Below, in pieces: positions 53,424-62,038 of a stretch of DNA of 64,000 nt. The number at the start of each line of letters is the position of its first letter. Positions within the stretch are counted from its first letter, which is position 1. The notes beneath the pieces were generated by a model that did no database searches, was not told the DNA's origin, and worked only from the letters and a program-made list of their open reading frames with translations. The DNA is from UBA2784 sp964494625. GTDB taxonomy: Bacteria; Pseudomonadota; Alphaproteobacteria; Micropepsales; Micropepsaceae. The DNA lies in contig CAZBRT010000004.1 of the NCBI GenBank assembly GCA_964494625.1, positions 62,001 through 126,000 of the forward strand, written 5' to 3'. Made by a program: the position numbers and the translations under genes.

Positions 53424-54041
53424 ATGACCTACCTGCGCGATGTCCGCCTTGATGATGACGAGCCTGAAGAGGAGAAAAAGGCACCGGAGGCTACGGCACC
53501 CGCCGCCATTCCCCAGGCGCTGTTCAAGGCCCGCACGGTCCTGATTTTCGGCGACATCAACCAGCGTCTGGCCGAGCGGGTGACCGCGACGCTTCTCGCC
53601 ATGGCTGCGGAAAATGATGAGCCGATCAAGCTCTACATCAACTCGCCGGGCGGGCATGTGGAATCGGGTGACACGATCCACGACATGCTCGGCTTCATCA
53701 AACCCAAGGTGACGATCATCGGCACCGGCTGGGTGGCAAGCGCAGGCGCGCATATCTTCCTTGGCGTGCCGAAGGAACGGCGGCTCTGCCTGCCCAATAC
53801 GCGCTTCATGCTGCACCAGCCTGCAGGCGGCGTGCGCGGCCAGGCTTCCGACATTTCCATTGAAGCGGAAGAGATCATCAAGATGCGGGCGCGCATCAAC
53901 CGCGTGATCTCGCGCGAAACCGGTCAGACCATCGAGCGCGTGAACGAGGACACCGAGCGCAATTTCTGGATGTCGGCGGAAGATGCCAAGGCCTATGGCC
54001 TTGTCGGCAAGGTCATCACCAGCATCAAGGACGCGGGATAA
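53424..54041 (+). CDS. ClpP-like serine protease
   Basis: 205 aa. ClpP fold: ERVTATLLAMAAENDEPIKLYINSPGG, S106 in GWVASAGAHIF and H131 in FMLHQPAGG as catalytic Ser and His, then the C-terminal handle SRETGQTIERVNEDTERNFWMSAEDAKAYGLV. The sequence before the Ser is WVASAG rather than the usual CASMG, and the N-terminus has an acidic DDDEPEEEKK stretch. It is therefore a ClpP paralogue that may not fully replace the housekeeping ClpP. Three bases upstream of the GH13 gene; ATG preceded by CAGGAATC. Confidence 0.85.
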   Translation: MTYLRDVRLDDDEPEEEKKAPEATAPAAIPQALFKARTVLIFGDINQRLAERVTATLLAMAAENDEPIKLYINSPGGHVESGDTIHDMLGFIKPKVTIIGTGWVASAGAHIFLGVPKERRLCLPNTRFMLHQPAGGVRGQASDISIEAEEIIKMRARINRVISRETGQTIERVNEDTERNFWMSAEDAKAYGLVGKVITSIKDAG

Positions 54042-54044
54042 TCC

Positions 54045-55664
54045 ATGGCCGGCGCGGGCGAATGGTGGCGCGGCGCCGTCATCTACCAGATCTACCCGCG
54101 CAGCTTCTGTGATTCAGACGGCGATGGTGTCGGCGACATCCCCGGCATCGAGGGCAAGCTCGACTACATCAAGGCGCTGGGCGTGGATGCCGTGTGGCTC
54201 TCGCCCGTGCATCCCTCGCCCAACCGCGATTTCGGCTATGACGTGGCGGATTTTTCCGATGTGTCAGCCGAGTTCGGCGGCATGGCTGCCTTTCGCCGCT
54301 TCGTGGATGCGGCCCATGCGCGCAACATCCGTGTCATCCTCGACGAGGTTTTGAGCCATACCTCCGACCAGCATGCCTGGTTTGCCGAGAGCCTGAAGGA
54401 TCACACCAATCCGAAGGCCGACTGGTATGTCTGGGCCGATCCGAAGGAAGACGGCACGCCGCCCAACAACTGGCTCAGCGTCTTTGGCGGCCCGGCATGG
54501 TCGTATCATCCGGCACGGCGGCAGTATTATTTCCACAAATTCCTCAAGCAGCAACCCAAGCTGAACCTGCACAACAGCGCGGCGCGCAAGGCGGCGCTCG
54601 ACGTTTTGCGGTTCTGGCTCGATTTCGGGGTTGACGGCTTCCGGCTCGATGTCGCCAACAGTTTCCTGCACGACGCGAAGTTGCGGGACAATTCCTTCGT
54701 GCCGGTAGCTGAGCGCACCGCCCATCACTGGGGCCACGCCTCTCATATCCAGCGCCACGACCGCGACGCGAATGTGCCCGAGAACCGCGAGGTGCTGGAT
54801 GAAATCCGGGCGCTGGCCGCGAATTACAAAGACCGATTCATCTTCGGCGAGTTTTCCGAGGCACCGGAAATGATCGGGCACTTTGCGGGCGCCGATCACG
54901 GCCTGCATTCGGGCTACACATTCACCTTCATCGACGACCGGACATTCGCGCCCAAGCTCTTTGCAGATCATTACGCATTTCTGGACCGGCAAAGCGGGTT
55001 GTGGCCCTGCGTGACCTTTTCGAACCATGATGTGCGCCGCACGGTCAGTCGCTGGCGGCAGGCGGGCAATCCGCAGTTTGCAAAACTTGCACTCGCGCTT
55101 CTGATGAGCCTGAGGGGCACGGTGCTTCTCTATCAGGGTGAGGAGCTCGGCTTGCCCGATGGCGAGATCGGCCGCGACGAAGTGCGTGATCCTGTCGGCG
55201 AACTCTACTTCCCTTACTCAAAGGGCCGCGATCCGTGCCGTACACCGATGCCGTGGCAATCGGGCGTGCCGCAAATGGGGTTCTCGACCGGAAAGCCGTG
55301 GCTGCCGGTCTCGCCCAGCCATGCGAGTCTTGCGGCACTGGACCAGTCGCGCGACGAACGCTCGATCCTCTCTTTTGCGCGGCGGTTCATCCGCGAGCGG
55401 CGCATGGTCCCGGCATTGGTGACCGGGGGGCAGAAGACGGTTCTTGCCGATGACGCCGTTCTTGCCTTCCGGCGCACGCATGAGAACGGCGATGTCCTCT
55501 GCCTCTTCAATCACACGTCCGCGCCACAGCGCCGCAATCTTTCCCTTCCGCCTGATGCAATGCCGTTGGGATTTGGCCCCGGCGGCGGCACGATGGACGC
55601 TTCGGGCATTTTGCTTGATCCGTTTGGCGGGCTTATGCTGGCGCTTCCCCGAAATTCAGCCTGA
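54045..55664 (+). CDS. GH13 alpha-glucosidase
   Basis: 539 aa. N-terminal IYQIYPRSFCDSDGDGVGDIPGI, and conserved regions DGFRLDVAN with nucleophile D202, FGEFSEAPE with acid/base E269 and TFSNHDVRR with D329. The ILDEVLSHTSDQH and RTPMPW-like CRTPMPWQSG blocks are typical of the oligo-1,6-glucosidase / alpha-glucosidase subfamily. It hydrolyses alpha-glucosides such as maltose or isomaltose, in the cytoplasm (no signal peptide). No sugar transporter is nearby. Confidence 0.92.
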   Translation: MAGAGEWWRGAVIYQIYPRSFCDSDGDGVGDIPGIEGKLDYIKALGVDAVWLSPVHPSPNRDFGYDVADFSDVSAEFGGMAAFRRFVDAAHARNIRVILDEVLSHTSDQHAWFAESLKDHTNPKADWYVWADPKEDGTPPNNWLSVFGGPAWSYHPARRQYYFHKFLKQQPKLNLHNSAARKAALDVLRFWLDFGVDGFRLDVANSFLHDAKLRDNSFVPVAERTAHHWGHASHIQRHDRDANVPENREVLDEIRALAANYKDRFIFGEFSEAPEMIGHFAGADHGLHSGYTFTFIDDRTFAPKLFADHYAFLDRQSGLWPCVTFSNHDVRRTVSRWRQAGNPQFAKLALALLMSLRGTVLLYQGEELGLPDGEIGRDEVRDPVGELYFPYSKGRDPCRTPMPWQSGVPQMGFSTGKPWLPVSPSHASLAALDQSRDERSILSFARRFIRERRMVPALVTGGQKTVLADDAVLAFRRTHENGDVLCLFNHTSAPQRRNLSLPPDAMPLGFGPGGGTMDASGILLDPFGGLMLALPRNSA

Positions 55665-55684
55665 CTTGGCGAAAGAGTTCTCCC

Positions 55685-56452
55685 ATGAGCAACCTTGTTA
55701 CCATTGATCATCCGCAGACCGGCCTCATCCGGCTGACGCTCAACAATCCCAAAAAGCGCAATGCGCTGGATGCGGACATGCGCAATGCGCTGATAGCCGA
55801 ATTGCGGACGGCGATCCTCGACGACCGGGTGCGCGCGATCATCCTGACGGGCTCGGGTGCCACCTTTTGCGCGGGCGGCGACATCGCCTCGATGGGCACA
55901 CTCGACGAGCATGGCGGCATGCGGCGGATGACGCAGAACCATGAACTCGTCCGCGTGCTCTATCATTGCCAGAAGCCGATCGTGGCTGCCGTTGAGGGCG
56001 CGGCGATGGGCGCGGGCGCGGGCCTTGCCCTTTTGGCAGACATCATCGTTGCAGGCGAGAACGCGCATATCGGCTTTCCCTTTTTCAAGCTGGGCATCGT
56101 GCCGGATTACGGCCTTCTCCATACGCTGCCGCTGCGTGTTGGCGTGCCGCAGGCGCGGCTCCTGCTGCTGCGTTCAGACGCGGTCAATGCCAAGCGCGCC
56201 AAGGAGCTTGGGCTTGTTGATTTCGTCTATCCGGATTTCCGGGTGCAGGACGAGGCAGCGATGCTTGCGCTTGAGATGGGTGCGCAGCCGCGCTTTGCCT
56301 TCGGCATGGCGAAGAACGTGCTGGGCCTTTTTCCGATGGCATTCGATCAGGCACTCGCCGTTGAACGCACCGCCCAGGTCGGCTGCTTCCTCTCCAACGA
56401 CCACGACGAGGGCGTGGCCGCCTATCGCGAGAAGCGCAAGGCTGATTTCTGA
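55685..56452 (+). CDS. enoyl-CoA hydratase/isomerase
   Basis: 255 aa crotonase family. Oxyanion-hole segments FCAGGDIASM and AAVEGAAMGAGAGLALLADI; FPFFKLGIVPDYGLLHTLP where the second catalytic Glu position is Asp/Tyr, so the exact reaction (hydration, isomerisation or other) is open. The 3' end overlaps the 3' end of the convergent NifU-like gene by 31 bases. Follows the GH13 gene by 20 bases. Confidence 0.88.
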   Translation: MSNLVTIDHPQTGLIRLTLNNPKKRNALDADMRNALIAELRTAILDDRVRAIILTGSGATFCAGGDIASMGTLDEHGGMRRMTQNHELVRVLYHCQKPIVAAVEGAAMGAGAGLALLADIIVAGENAHIGFPFFKLGIVPDYGLLHTLPLRVGVPQARLLLLRSDAVNAKRAKELGLVDFVYPDFRVQDEAAMLALEMGAQPRFAFGMAKNVLGLFPMAFDQALAVERTAQVGCFLSNDHDEGVAAYREKRKADF

Positions 56453-56871
56453 CGCGCGGCGAATGCCTTCAGGAGGGCATCGAAGGGCAGCAACACGCAA
56501 TGATGGCGGTTGCGGTGTTCGGCGACGCCGCTGAACACGTCAAAGGGAATGGCGGCTTTGCCACGACCTTCGGGCTTCCCCTGAAGCATGCGCGCAACAT
56601 CATCCCGAATGGCTTCAATCCCGCTTTCGTCCTGGCCGGTTGCCTGTTCGGCGAGCAGTTCTGCCGAGGCCTGTACCAGCAGGCAGGCGTGACACTCAAA
56701 ACCCACATCGCGCACGCGGCCGCCATCGTCGCAAACAAGGTCAAAAATGATCTCGTCGCCGCAAAGCGGATTGGCGGCGCGTCCCTCGGCACACGGGCAG
56801 GCGAGGCGCCGACGCACGCCTGATGCGGCAGCCAGCCGCAGCAATTCCCGCTGATAGAGGGGGTCATTCAT
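56422..56871 (-). CDS. NifU-like (SufU-type) iron-sulfur scaffold protein
   Basis: 149 aa from ATG 56871. Three-Cys scaffold: NPLCGDEI, FECHACLLVQASAELLAEQ and HHCVLLPFDALLKAF. These match the IscU/SufU fold on which [2Fe-2S] clusters are assembled. Spacing and the extra Cys in ECHAC resemble SufU-type proteins of alphaproteobacteria lacking the HscA-binding motif LPPVK. An upstream ATG at 56916 lacks support. Overlaps 31 bases with the enoyl-CoA hydratase gene. Confidence 0.85.
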   Translation of the reverse strand: MNDPLYQRELLRLAAASGVRRRLACPCAEGRAANPLCGDEIIFDLVCDDGGRVRDVGFECHACLLVQASAELLAEQATGQDESGIEAIRDDVARMLQGKPEGRGKAAIPFDVFSGVAEHRNRHHCVLLPFDALLKAFAARQKSALRFSR

Positions 56872-56945
56872 GAGCATCTCTTCCGATATTGCCTTCGCGC
56901 GCGCAAGTGACGGCACTTCCCGTGCGTCACTGCGTCATGGCGCGT

Positions 56946-57947
56946 ATGGACATTGCAGCGCAAAACTGGTGGATCAACCCCATGGTCGCGCCCACTCCGC
57001 CAGATATTGACCTGCCTTTGCCCGTGTCCCGTCCGTCTGCGTCTGCGGCAGACCATGCGCGGCGGACGGTCCTGCTGGGCATGGGATGCATGCTGGCGTC
57101 GGCTGTCTTGTTCACTGTGGGCAATGCAATCATCCGCTTTCTTGCGCCCACCATACCGCCGGTCGAGACTGTCTTCTTCCGCAGCGCCTTCTCGCTGATC
57201 TTGTTGCTGCCTATGGTGATGCGGGCAGGTTTTGGCTCTTTGCGCACGAAGCGTCCGGGCCTCCATTTCTGGCGCGGGGCGCTGCAGGTCACCTCGATGC
57301 TTGCCTTCTTCCAGGGGTTGGCCACGACGCCACTGGTTGAGGCGAATGCCATCGAGTTCACCGCGCCGATTTTTGCGACCGTCTTTGCCGTCCTTTTCAT
57401 GGGCGAGAAAATCCATCTGCGCCGGATCGCTGCCCTCATCATCGGATTTGCCGGGGCGATGATTGCGCTCAGGCCGGGGTTGAAGGAGATTGGTGAGGGA
57501 CAAATCTACATGCTTGTCGCATCGATCATCTGGGCGGGTGCCCTCTTGATGATCCGCGAACTCGGCAAGACCGAAAGCGCACTGACCCAATCGGTCTATA
57601 TGGGCCTCCTGATGACGCCGGTGTCGGCGCTGCTTGCCGCCTTTGTGTGGGTGACGCCCAGCTGGTTTGAGGTGATGCTGCTTCTGGCCGTGGGCACGAC
57701 CGCCACGCTGGGCCAGCTGCTTTATGCGCAGGCCTTCCGCATGGCCGAGATGGGGGCAGTCCTGCCACTCGATTTCTCGAAATTGTTCTGGTCTGCCTTT
57801 ATCGGCTGGCTTGTTTTTGCCGATATTCCCGACCTCTACACTGTCATTGGCGCCACCGTCATTTTCGGGGCAGGAGCCTATATTACCTTGCGGGAGGCCC
57901 GGATTTCACGCCGCCCGCCGCCGACAGAGCCGCTGGAACCCAGCTAA
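56946..57947 (+). CDS. EamA-family (DMT) transporter
   Basis: About 330 aa, ten predicted membrane helices and two EamA repeats. The first has the VETVFFRSAFSLILLLP block, GLATTPLVEANAIEFTAPIF and GFAGAMIALRPG; the second has SIIWAGALLMIRE, LLYAQAFRMAEMGAV and WLVFADIPD. DMT exporters move metabolites or drugs; substrate unknown. ATG 56937 and 56979 are alternative starts. The 5' end is close to the divergent NifU-like gene. Confidence 0.88.
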   Translation: MDIAAQNWWINPMVAPTPPDIDLPLPVSRPSASAADHARRTVLLGMGCMLASAVLFTVGNAIIRFLAPTIPPVETVFFRSAFSLILLLPMVMRAGFGSLRTKRPGLHFWRGALQVTSMLAFFQGLATTPLVEANAIEFTAPIFATVFAVLFMGEKIHLRRIAALIIGFAGAMIALRPGLKEIGEGQIYMLVASIIWAGALLMIRELGKTESALTQSVYMGLLMTPVSALLAAFVWVTPSWFEVMLLLAVGTTATLGQLLYAQAFRMAEMGAVLPLDFSKLFWSAFIGWLVFADIPDLYTVIGATVIFGAGAYITLREARISRRPPPTEPLEPS

Positions 57948-58062
57948 TCCCGCCAAAAGTTAACACCTTTGATGATATTCCGTGCCGGGTGAAGGGGCAC
58001 CTTTCCCTTCGCGTGAATTCTGTTAACCTTGTTCACGGGGAACGGATCGAGGGGCTACGGGG

Positions 58063-58638
58063 ATGGCCAGCGAGGCTTTTCGCGAGCCTGACAGCGGTGA
58101 CGAAGTCGTCACGGTGTCGGGCTCGCTCAAATGGTTTGATGCAGTCAAGGGCTACGGGTTCATCACGACCGACGATGGTTCAGGCGATATCCTGATCCAC
58201 CAGAGTACGTTGCGCCAGGACGGTCATCGACAGCTTCAGGAAGGTGCACGGATTGTCTGCGAGGCGGTCAAACGCCCCAAAGGCAGGCAGGCCGTGCGCA
58301 TCATCAGCATTGAAGACGTGGCTGCACCGCAGGCACGCACGTTCATGTTGGCCCAGACGCCGCGCGTCCAGGCCCCGCCGCCGGAAAATGTGCGCGCTGA
58401 AATGGTCGATGCAACCATCAAATGGTTCAACCGTGCCAAAGGGTACGGCTTTGCGACAAGGGGCGCGAACACGCCGGACCTTTTCCTGCACATGGAGACG
58501 TTGCGCGCTGCCGGCATCCGTGAAGTGCATGACGGCCAAAAGGTGCGGGTGCGTCTGGCCGACGGTCCCAAGGGATTGATGATCGCCGAGATCGCTTTGG
58601 CTGACGGTCAATCATCCGATTTGGGCGATAGCGCGTAG
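58063..58638 (+). CDS. cold-shock protein with two CSD domains
   Basis: 191 aa. Two cold-shock (S1-like) domains: about 22-90 with SGSLKWFDAVKGYGFIT and DILIHQSTL, and about 115-185 with ATIKWFNRAKGYGFAT and DLFLHMETL. RNP1/RNP2 aromatic residues are conserved in both, so it should bind single-stranded RNA/DNA. The double-domain layout is common in alphaproteobacteria. The 3' end overlaps the thiY-like gene by 31 bases. TTAACC-rich DNA precedes it (57960-58035). Confidence 0.93.
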   Translation: MASEAFREPDSGDEVVTVSGSLKWFDAVKGYGFITTDDGSGDILIHQSTLRQDGHRQLQEGARIVCEAVKRPKGRQAVRIISIEDVAAPQARTFMLAQTPRVQAPPPENVRAEMVDATIKWFNRAKGYGFATRGANTPDLFLHMETLRAAGIREVHDGQKVRVRLADGPKGLMIAEIALADGQSSDLGDSA

Positions 58639-59552
58639 GTTTCAACCGGCCTTGCCGTGCCGATGAGGCCACGCGACAGCAGGAAGTCGGCAAACGCGGC
58701 GTAGCGCGCAGAGTCGAGTGCGCGCGGATCGTCGGCAAACAGGGCCCAAGTGTCGGCAAAGGCGCGGTTGTTCAACTCGTCATCAAGTTTTGGCCATGCA
58801 GCCAGCACACGCTGCCAGCTTTCCTGCGGCGAAGCCTTCAGTGTCGCCGTTGCCTGCGTCAGCGCCGTCATGAAGTCTGCCACCCAAGGTTCGCCTGCGC
58901 GCGCAGATTTGGTGATGAACAGCAATTCGTCATAGGCCGGCACGCCCTCATCTTCGACGAAGAACGCGCGGGCGGGGCGCCCCTGCATCGCCAGGATATT
59001 GATCTCGAAATTGCGGTAGGCGCCGATCACCGCATCAACTTGTCCGGAAAGAAGTGCGGGCGCGAGCGAGAAATTCACATTGACCAGTTCGACATCGGCA
59101 AGCTGAAGCCCGTGCTTTTCCAGGATGGCACCCAAGAGCGCCTCCTCGAAGCCACCGACCGAATAGCCGATCTTGCTGCCTTTCAGGTCGGCGATTGACA
59201 CGATGGGACCATCGCCCAGCGCCAGAAGCGTATTGAGCGGCTGGCCGACAAGCGTTCCCACCCGCATCACCGGCAGGCCCTGATCGACCTGCATGTGCAG
59301 ATTGGGCTGATAGGTGATGGCAATATCCATCACGCCGGCGGCCACCAGCTTGGGCGGATCATTGGGGTCAGCAGGCTCGACAAACGTCACCTCCAGCCCG
59401 CGCTCGGCAAAATTGCCGTCCACAATGGCCAGAAGGATCGGCGCGTGGTCGGGATTGAGGAACCAGTCGAGCGCCAAAGTCACTTTTTGGGCCATGGCGT
59501 GGGGCGCCAACAGCATGGCAAGAAGCGCCGCAACAAGGCCCGCGCGTTTCAT
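58608..59552 (-). CDS. thiY: ThiY-type periplasmic HMP/thiamine-precursor-binding protein
   Basis: 314 aa. Signal peptide (LVAALLAMLLAPHAMA), then the NMT1/THI5-like fold: VTLALDWFLNPDHAPILLA, VTFVEPADPNDPPKLVAAGV, IAITYQPNLHMQV, KIGYSVGGFEEAL. The DWFLNPDHAP motif typifies pyrimidine-precursor (HMP or formylaminopyrimidine) binding ThiY. It overlaps the permease stop by four bases and is under the TPP riboswitch at 60325-60418. Gene name is by family and context. Confidence 0.85.
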   Translation of the reverse strand: MKRAGLVAALLAMLLAPHAMAQKVTLALDWFLNPDHAPILLAIVDGNFAERGLEVTFVEPADPNDPPKLVAAGVMDIAITYQPNLHMQVDQGLPVMRVGTLVGQPLNTLLALGDGPIVSIADLKGSKIGYSVGGFEEALLGAILEKHGLQLADVELVNVNFSLAPALLSGQVDAVIGAYRNFEINILAMQGRPARAFFVEDEGVPAYDELLFITKSARAGEPWVADFMTALTQATATLKASPQESWQRVLAAWPKLDDELNNRAFADTWALFADDPRALDSARYAAFADFLLSRGLIGTARPVETYALSPKSDD

Positions 59553-60322
59553 GTGTGTGTTTCCTTCGCAGTCGTCCAGCGCGTCGCGCGGCGCATGACC
59601 ATGTCAACGGTAAAGTAGAGGGTGACTGCCAGAACGGCGAGCACCGCGAGACACGCGAACATGAGATCGGTCTTCATGCGGGCATTGGCCTGCATCATCG
59701 CATAGCCGAGCCCTTCGCTGGCGCCGACCCATTCGCCCAGCACCGCGCCGATGGGGGCGATTGCTGCGGCCACGCGCAAGCCGTCGCCGAACGAGGGCAA
59801 TGCCGCAGGCAATCTCACATGGATGAGACGGCGAAGACTTGCGCCCTTTACGCCCTGGGCCATCATGCGGGTCAGTTCGTCGAGCGCAGGATCAACGCGA
59901 CGCAGCCCCTGCAGCAAAGTCGCGGTCACGGGAAAGAAGATGATGAGAGCGGCCATCGCCACCTTCGATGCCATGCCATAACCAAGCCAGAGCACCAGCA
60001 ATGGCGCTATGGCAAAAACCGGAATGGCCTGGCTTGCGACCAGCAAAGGCAACAACTCGCGCGCGGCGCGGTTTGAACTTGCCATGACAATTGCAGCGCT
60101 TGCGCCGCCCAGAATGCCGAGGCCCATGCCCAGCGCAATCTCGGCCAAGGTGATCGCGGCGTGGTTCAGGATCGTCTCCGCCTCGGCCATCAGTTGGGAC
60201 CAGACCGCAGGCGGCGAGGGCAGGATGAAGGGCGGCACATCGGCCAGCCACACGATTGCCTGCCAGGCCAACAGCACAGTGGCGAGTGTGAGACTGATCC
60301 GGAGAAGCTGCGCCTTGGCCAC
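59549..60322 (-). CDS. thiX: ThiX-type ABC transporter permease
   Basis: 257 aa, six membrane segments with the coupling loop ELTRMMAQGVKGASLRRLIHVRLPAAL. First gene of the riboswitch-controlled operon. The start is GTG at 60322; an AGGGA Shine-Dalgarno lies six bases upstream, inside the 3' side of the riboswitch. The ATP-binding partner (ThiZ) is not in the window, so it must be encoded elsewhere. Confidence 0.85.
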   Translation of the reverse strand: MAKAQLLRISLTLATVLLAWQAIVWLADVPPFILPSPPAVWSQLMAEAETILNHAAITLAEIALGMGLGILGGASAAIVMASSNRAARELLPLLVASQAIPVFAIAPLLVLWLGYGMASKVAMAALIIFFPVTATLLQGLRRVDPALDELTRMMAQGVKGASLRRLIHVRLPAALPSFGDGLRVAAAIAPIGAVLGEWVGASEGLGYAMMQANARMKTDLMFACLAVLAVLAVTLYFTVDMVMRRATRWTTAKETHT

Positions 60323-60324
60323 GA

Positions 60325-60418
60325 TGCATCCCTACGCCGGCATGATCCGGTTCAGGTGAACGGGGTCGTTCCGATGCCGGAACCTCTCAGCCGCGCGTCA
60401 TGCGACTCCCCCTGCGAT
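60325..60418 (-). ncRNA. TPP (Thi-box) riboswitch
   Basis: On the minus strand the thi-box core is complete: GGGGAGTC at the 5' stem, GGCTGAGAGG (complement of 60383-60392), a variable arm, ACCCCGTTCACCTGAACCGG and ATCATGCCGGCGTAGGGA. The terminal AGGGA also serves as the ribosome site of thiX, indicating control of translation when thiamine pyrophosphate binds. Confidence 0.95.
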
Positions 60419-60457
60419 GGCTCTTTCATAGGGCGAAATCGCCGAGCGGGAAAGCGC

Positions 60458-62038
60458 CTATTGCGGCGGCGAATCCGGTGCGTTGCCGCGTTCGATCCCG
60501 TTCAGGACTTCGGCAGGCGCGAAATCATCGGTCAGTACCTGCGCTGCGCGGTCCCACGCCAATTCCGTGCGCGCTTCAAGAAGGCCGGGCAGATCATAGC
60601 GGAAATTGTATTGCCCCTGCCGCGCCTCTGCCGCCATGCGCCAATCGTCTGCGGATTTGGCGGGGCCGTCATAGGCAATGATGACGATGTTGCCGCCCGC
60701 CTGCCAGGTTTCGACATTGGCGAAGACGCTTGTCATCGTGGCCATGGTCGCATCGAAAAGGAGCGTTGAAGGGTCAACATTCTGGATCGCGCAGCCACCG
60801 GGCGCGAGCTTCGCGCGCACCTGCTCGTAAAACTCGCGCGTGGTCAGGTGGAAGGGCACGAACCAGCCGCGATAGGCATCAAGCAGGATAAGATCATAGG
60901 CATGTTCCGAGCGGATCAGGAACACGCGGCCATCCTGCTCGTGCACGATGTGGTTGGCGTCCTCCGGCAGGTCGAAATATTTGCGGGCAAGGGCCGTGAC
61001 ATCGGGATCGATCTCGACCGCATCAATCGGCATCTCCGGCAGATAGGCATGGAGATAGCGGCTGGTCGTGCCGCCGCCCAATCCGATCATTGCCATGCGC
61101 TGAAGATTGGCGGCGCAGGCAGCGCCCAGCGTCATCTCGCGGGTATAGCGCACCGGCAGTTCCAGCCGGTCGGTCACATTGGTCACGGATTCCGTGTAAC
61201 GCGTCTCGTACAGCCCGAACTTCATCGTGACGTAATCGCCATCGCGGAACACGAAGATCGTGTTGTAGGGCGTTTCCACTTCTTCGATCATGCCGTTGGT
61301 AAGCTCATTCATGTCAACCGCACGCGCCTTGCCGGTGAAGAACACCGCCGTCACGACGCTCAGATAAATCACCGCAAAAAGCGCAAGCAGAAGCTTGGCC
61401 TTGCGTGCGACCGCCTTGTCGGTCGCGACACGCACGGCGGGCAGCGCCATCAGAAGGGCTGCGATGAATGCGCCCAGCGACAGGGCAAAGGTGATGTCGC
61501 GCGTGCCCATGATGGGCACCAGAATGAAAACGGTACCAAGCGTTCCGACAATCGAGCCGATGGTGGAAAGACCTGTCACCTGGCCTGCAATGCGCCCGCT
61601 CTGCGACGTGCTTTCGATCAGAAGGCGCACGACAAAGGGTGAAACCGCGCTCATCAATGCGACGGGCGGGCAGAACAGCACCAAGGACGCTGCCATCGCG
61701 CCATAGCGGATATCGGGGATGAGGTTGATGACAAAAAGCGAGACGCTGTCCACGAAGAGCGGCATCAGCGCCATATAGATCGGTGCAGGCGCCACCAGCG
61801 CCGTCAGCACCAGAGGCGAGGGATATTTGTCGGCGAGCCTGCCGCCCACGACATAGCCGACCGCCATCGCGGCCAGGACCACGCCGATCAATCCGCCCCA
61901 CGTGTAGATCGAGCTTCCGAAAAACGGATTGAGATAGCGGCTGGCCAGCATCTCGAAGGCCATGACCGCAACACCCATCAGGAAGGTGGCGAGATAAAGC
62001 GACGAACGTTCGGCGGCGTGCATGGAAGCTCCAGCCAT
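60458..62038 (-). CDS. membrane-bound spermidine-synthase-like protein
   Basis: 526 aa. N-terminal half has about seven membrane segments in MFS-like arrangement (AFEMLASRYLNPFFGSS, GGLIGVVLAAMAVGYVVGG). The C-terminal half is an aminopropyltransferase fold: AMIGLGGGTTSRYLHAYLP, IDAVEIDPDV, DLILLDAYRG. Such fused proteins are common and rarely verified as spermidine synthases. ATG 62023 (MHAAERSS) is an alternative. One base overlaps the SMP-30 stop. Confidence 0.85.
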   Translation of the reverse strand: MAGASMHAAERSSLYLATFLMGVAVMAFEMLASRYLNPFFGSSIYTWGGLIGVVLAAMAVGYVVGGRLADKYPSPLVLTALVAPAPIYMALMPLFVDSVSLFVINLIPDIRYGAMAASLVLFCPPVALMSAVSPFVVRLLIESTSQSGRIAGQVTGLSTIGSIVGTLGTVFILVPIMGTRDITFALSLGAFIAALLMALPAVRVATDKAVARKAKLLLALFAVIYLSVVTAVFFTGKARAVDMNELTNGMIEEVETPYNTIFVFRDGDYVTMKFGLYETRYTESVTNVTDRLELPVRYTREMTLGAACAANLQRMAMIGLGGGTTSRYLHAYLPEMPIDAVEIDPDVTALARKYFDLPEDANHIVHEQDGRVFLIRSEHAYDLILLDAYRGWFVPFHLTTREFYEQVRAKLAPGGCAIQNVDPSTLLFDATMATMTSVFANVETWQAGGNIVIIAYDGPAKSADDWRMAAEARQGQYNFRYDLPGLLEARTELAWDRAAQVLTDDFAPAEVLNGIERGNAPDSPPQ

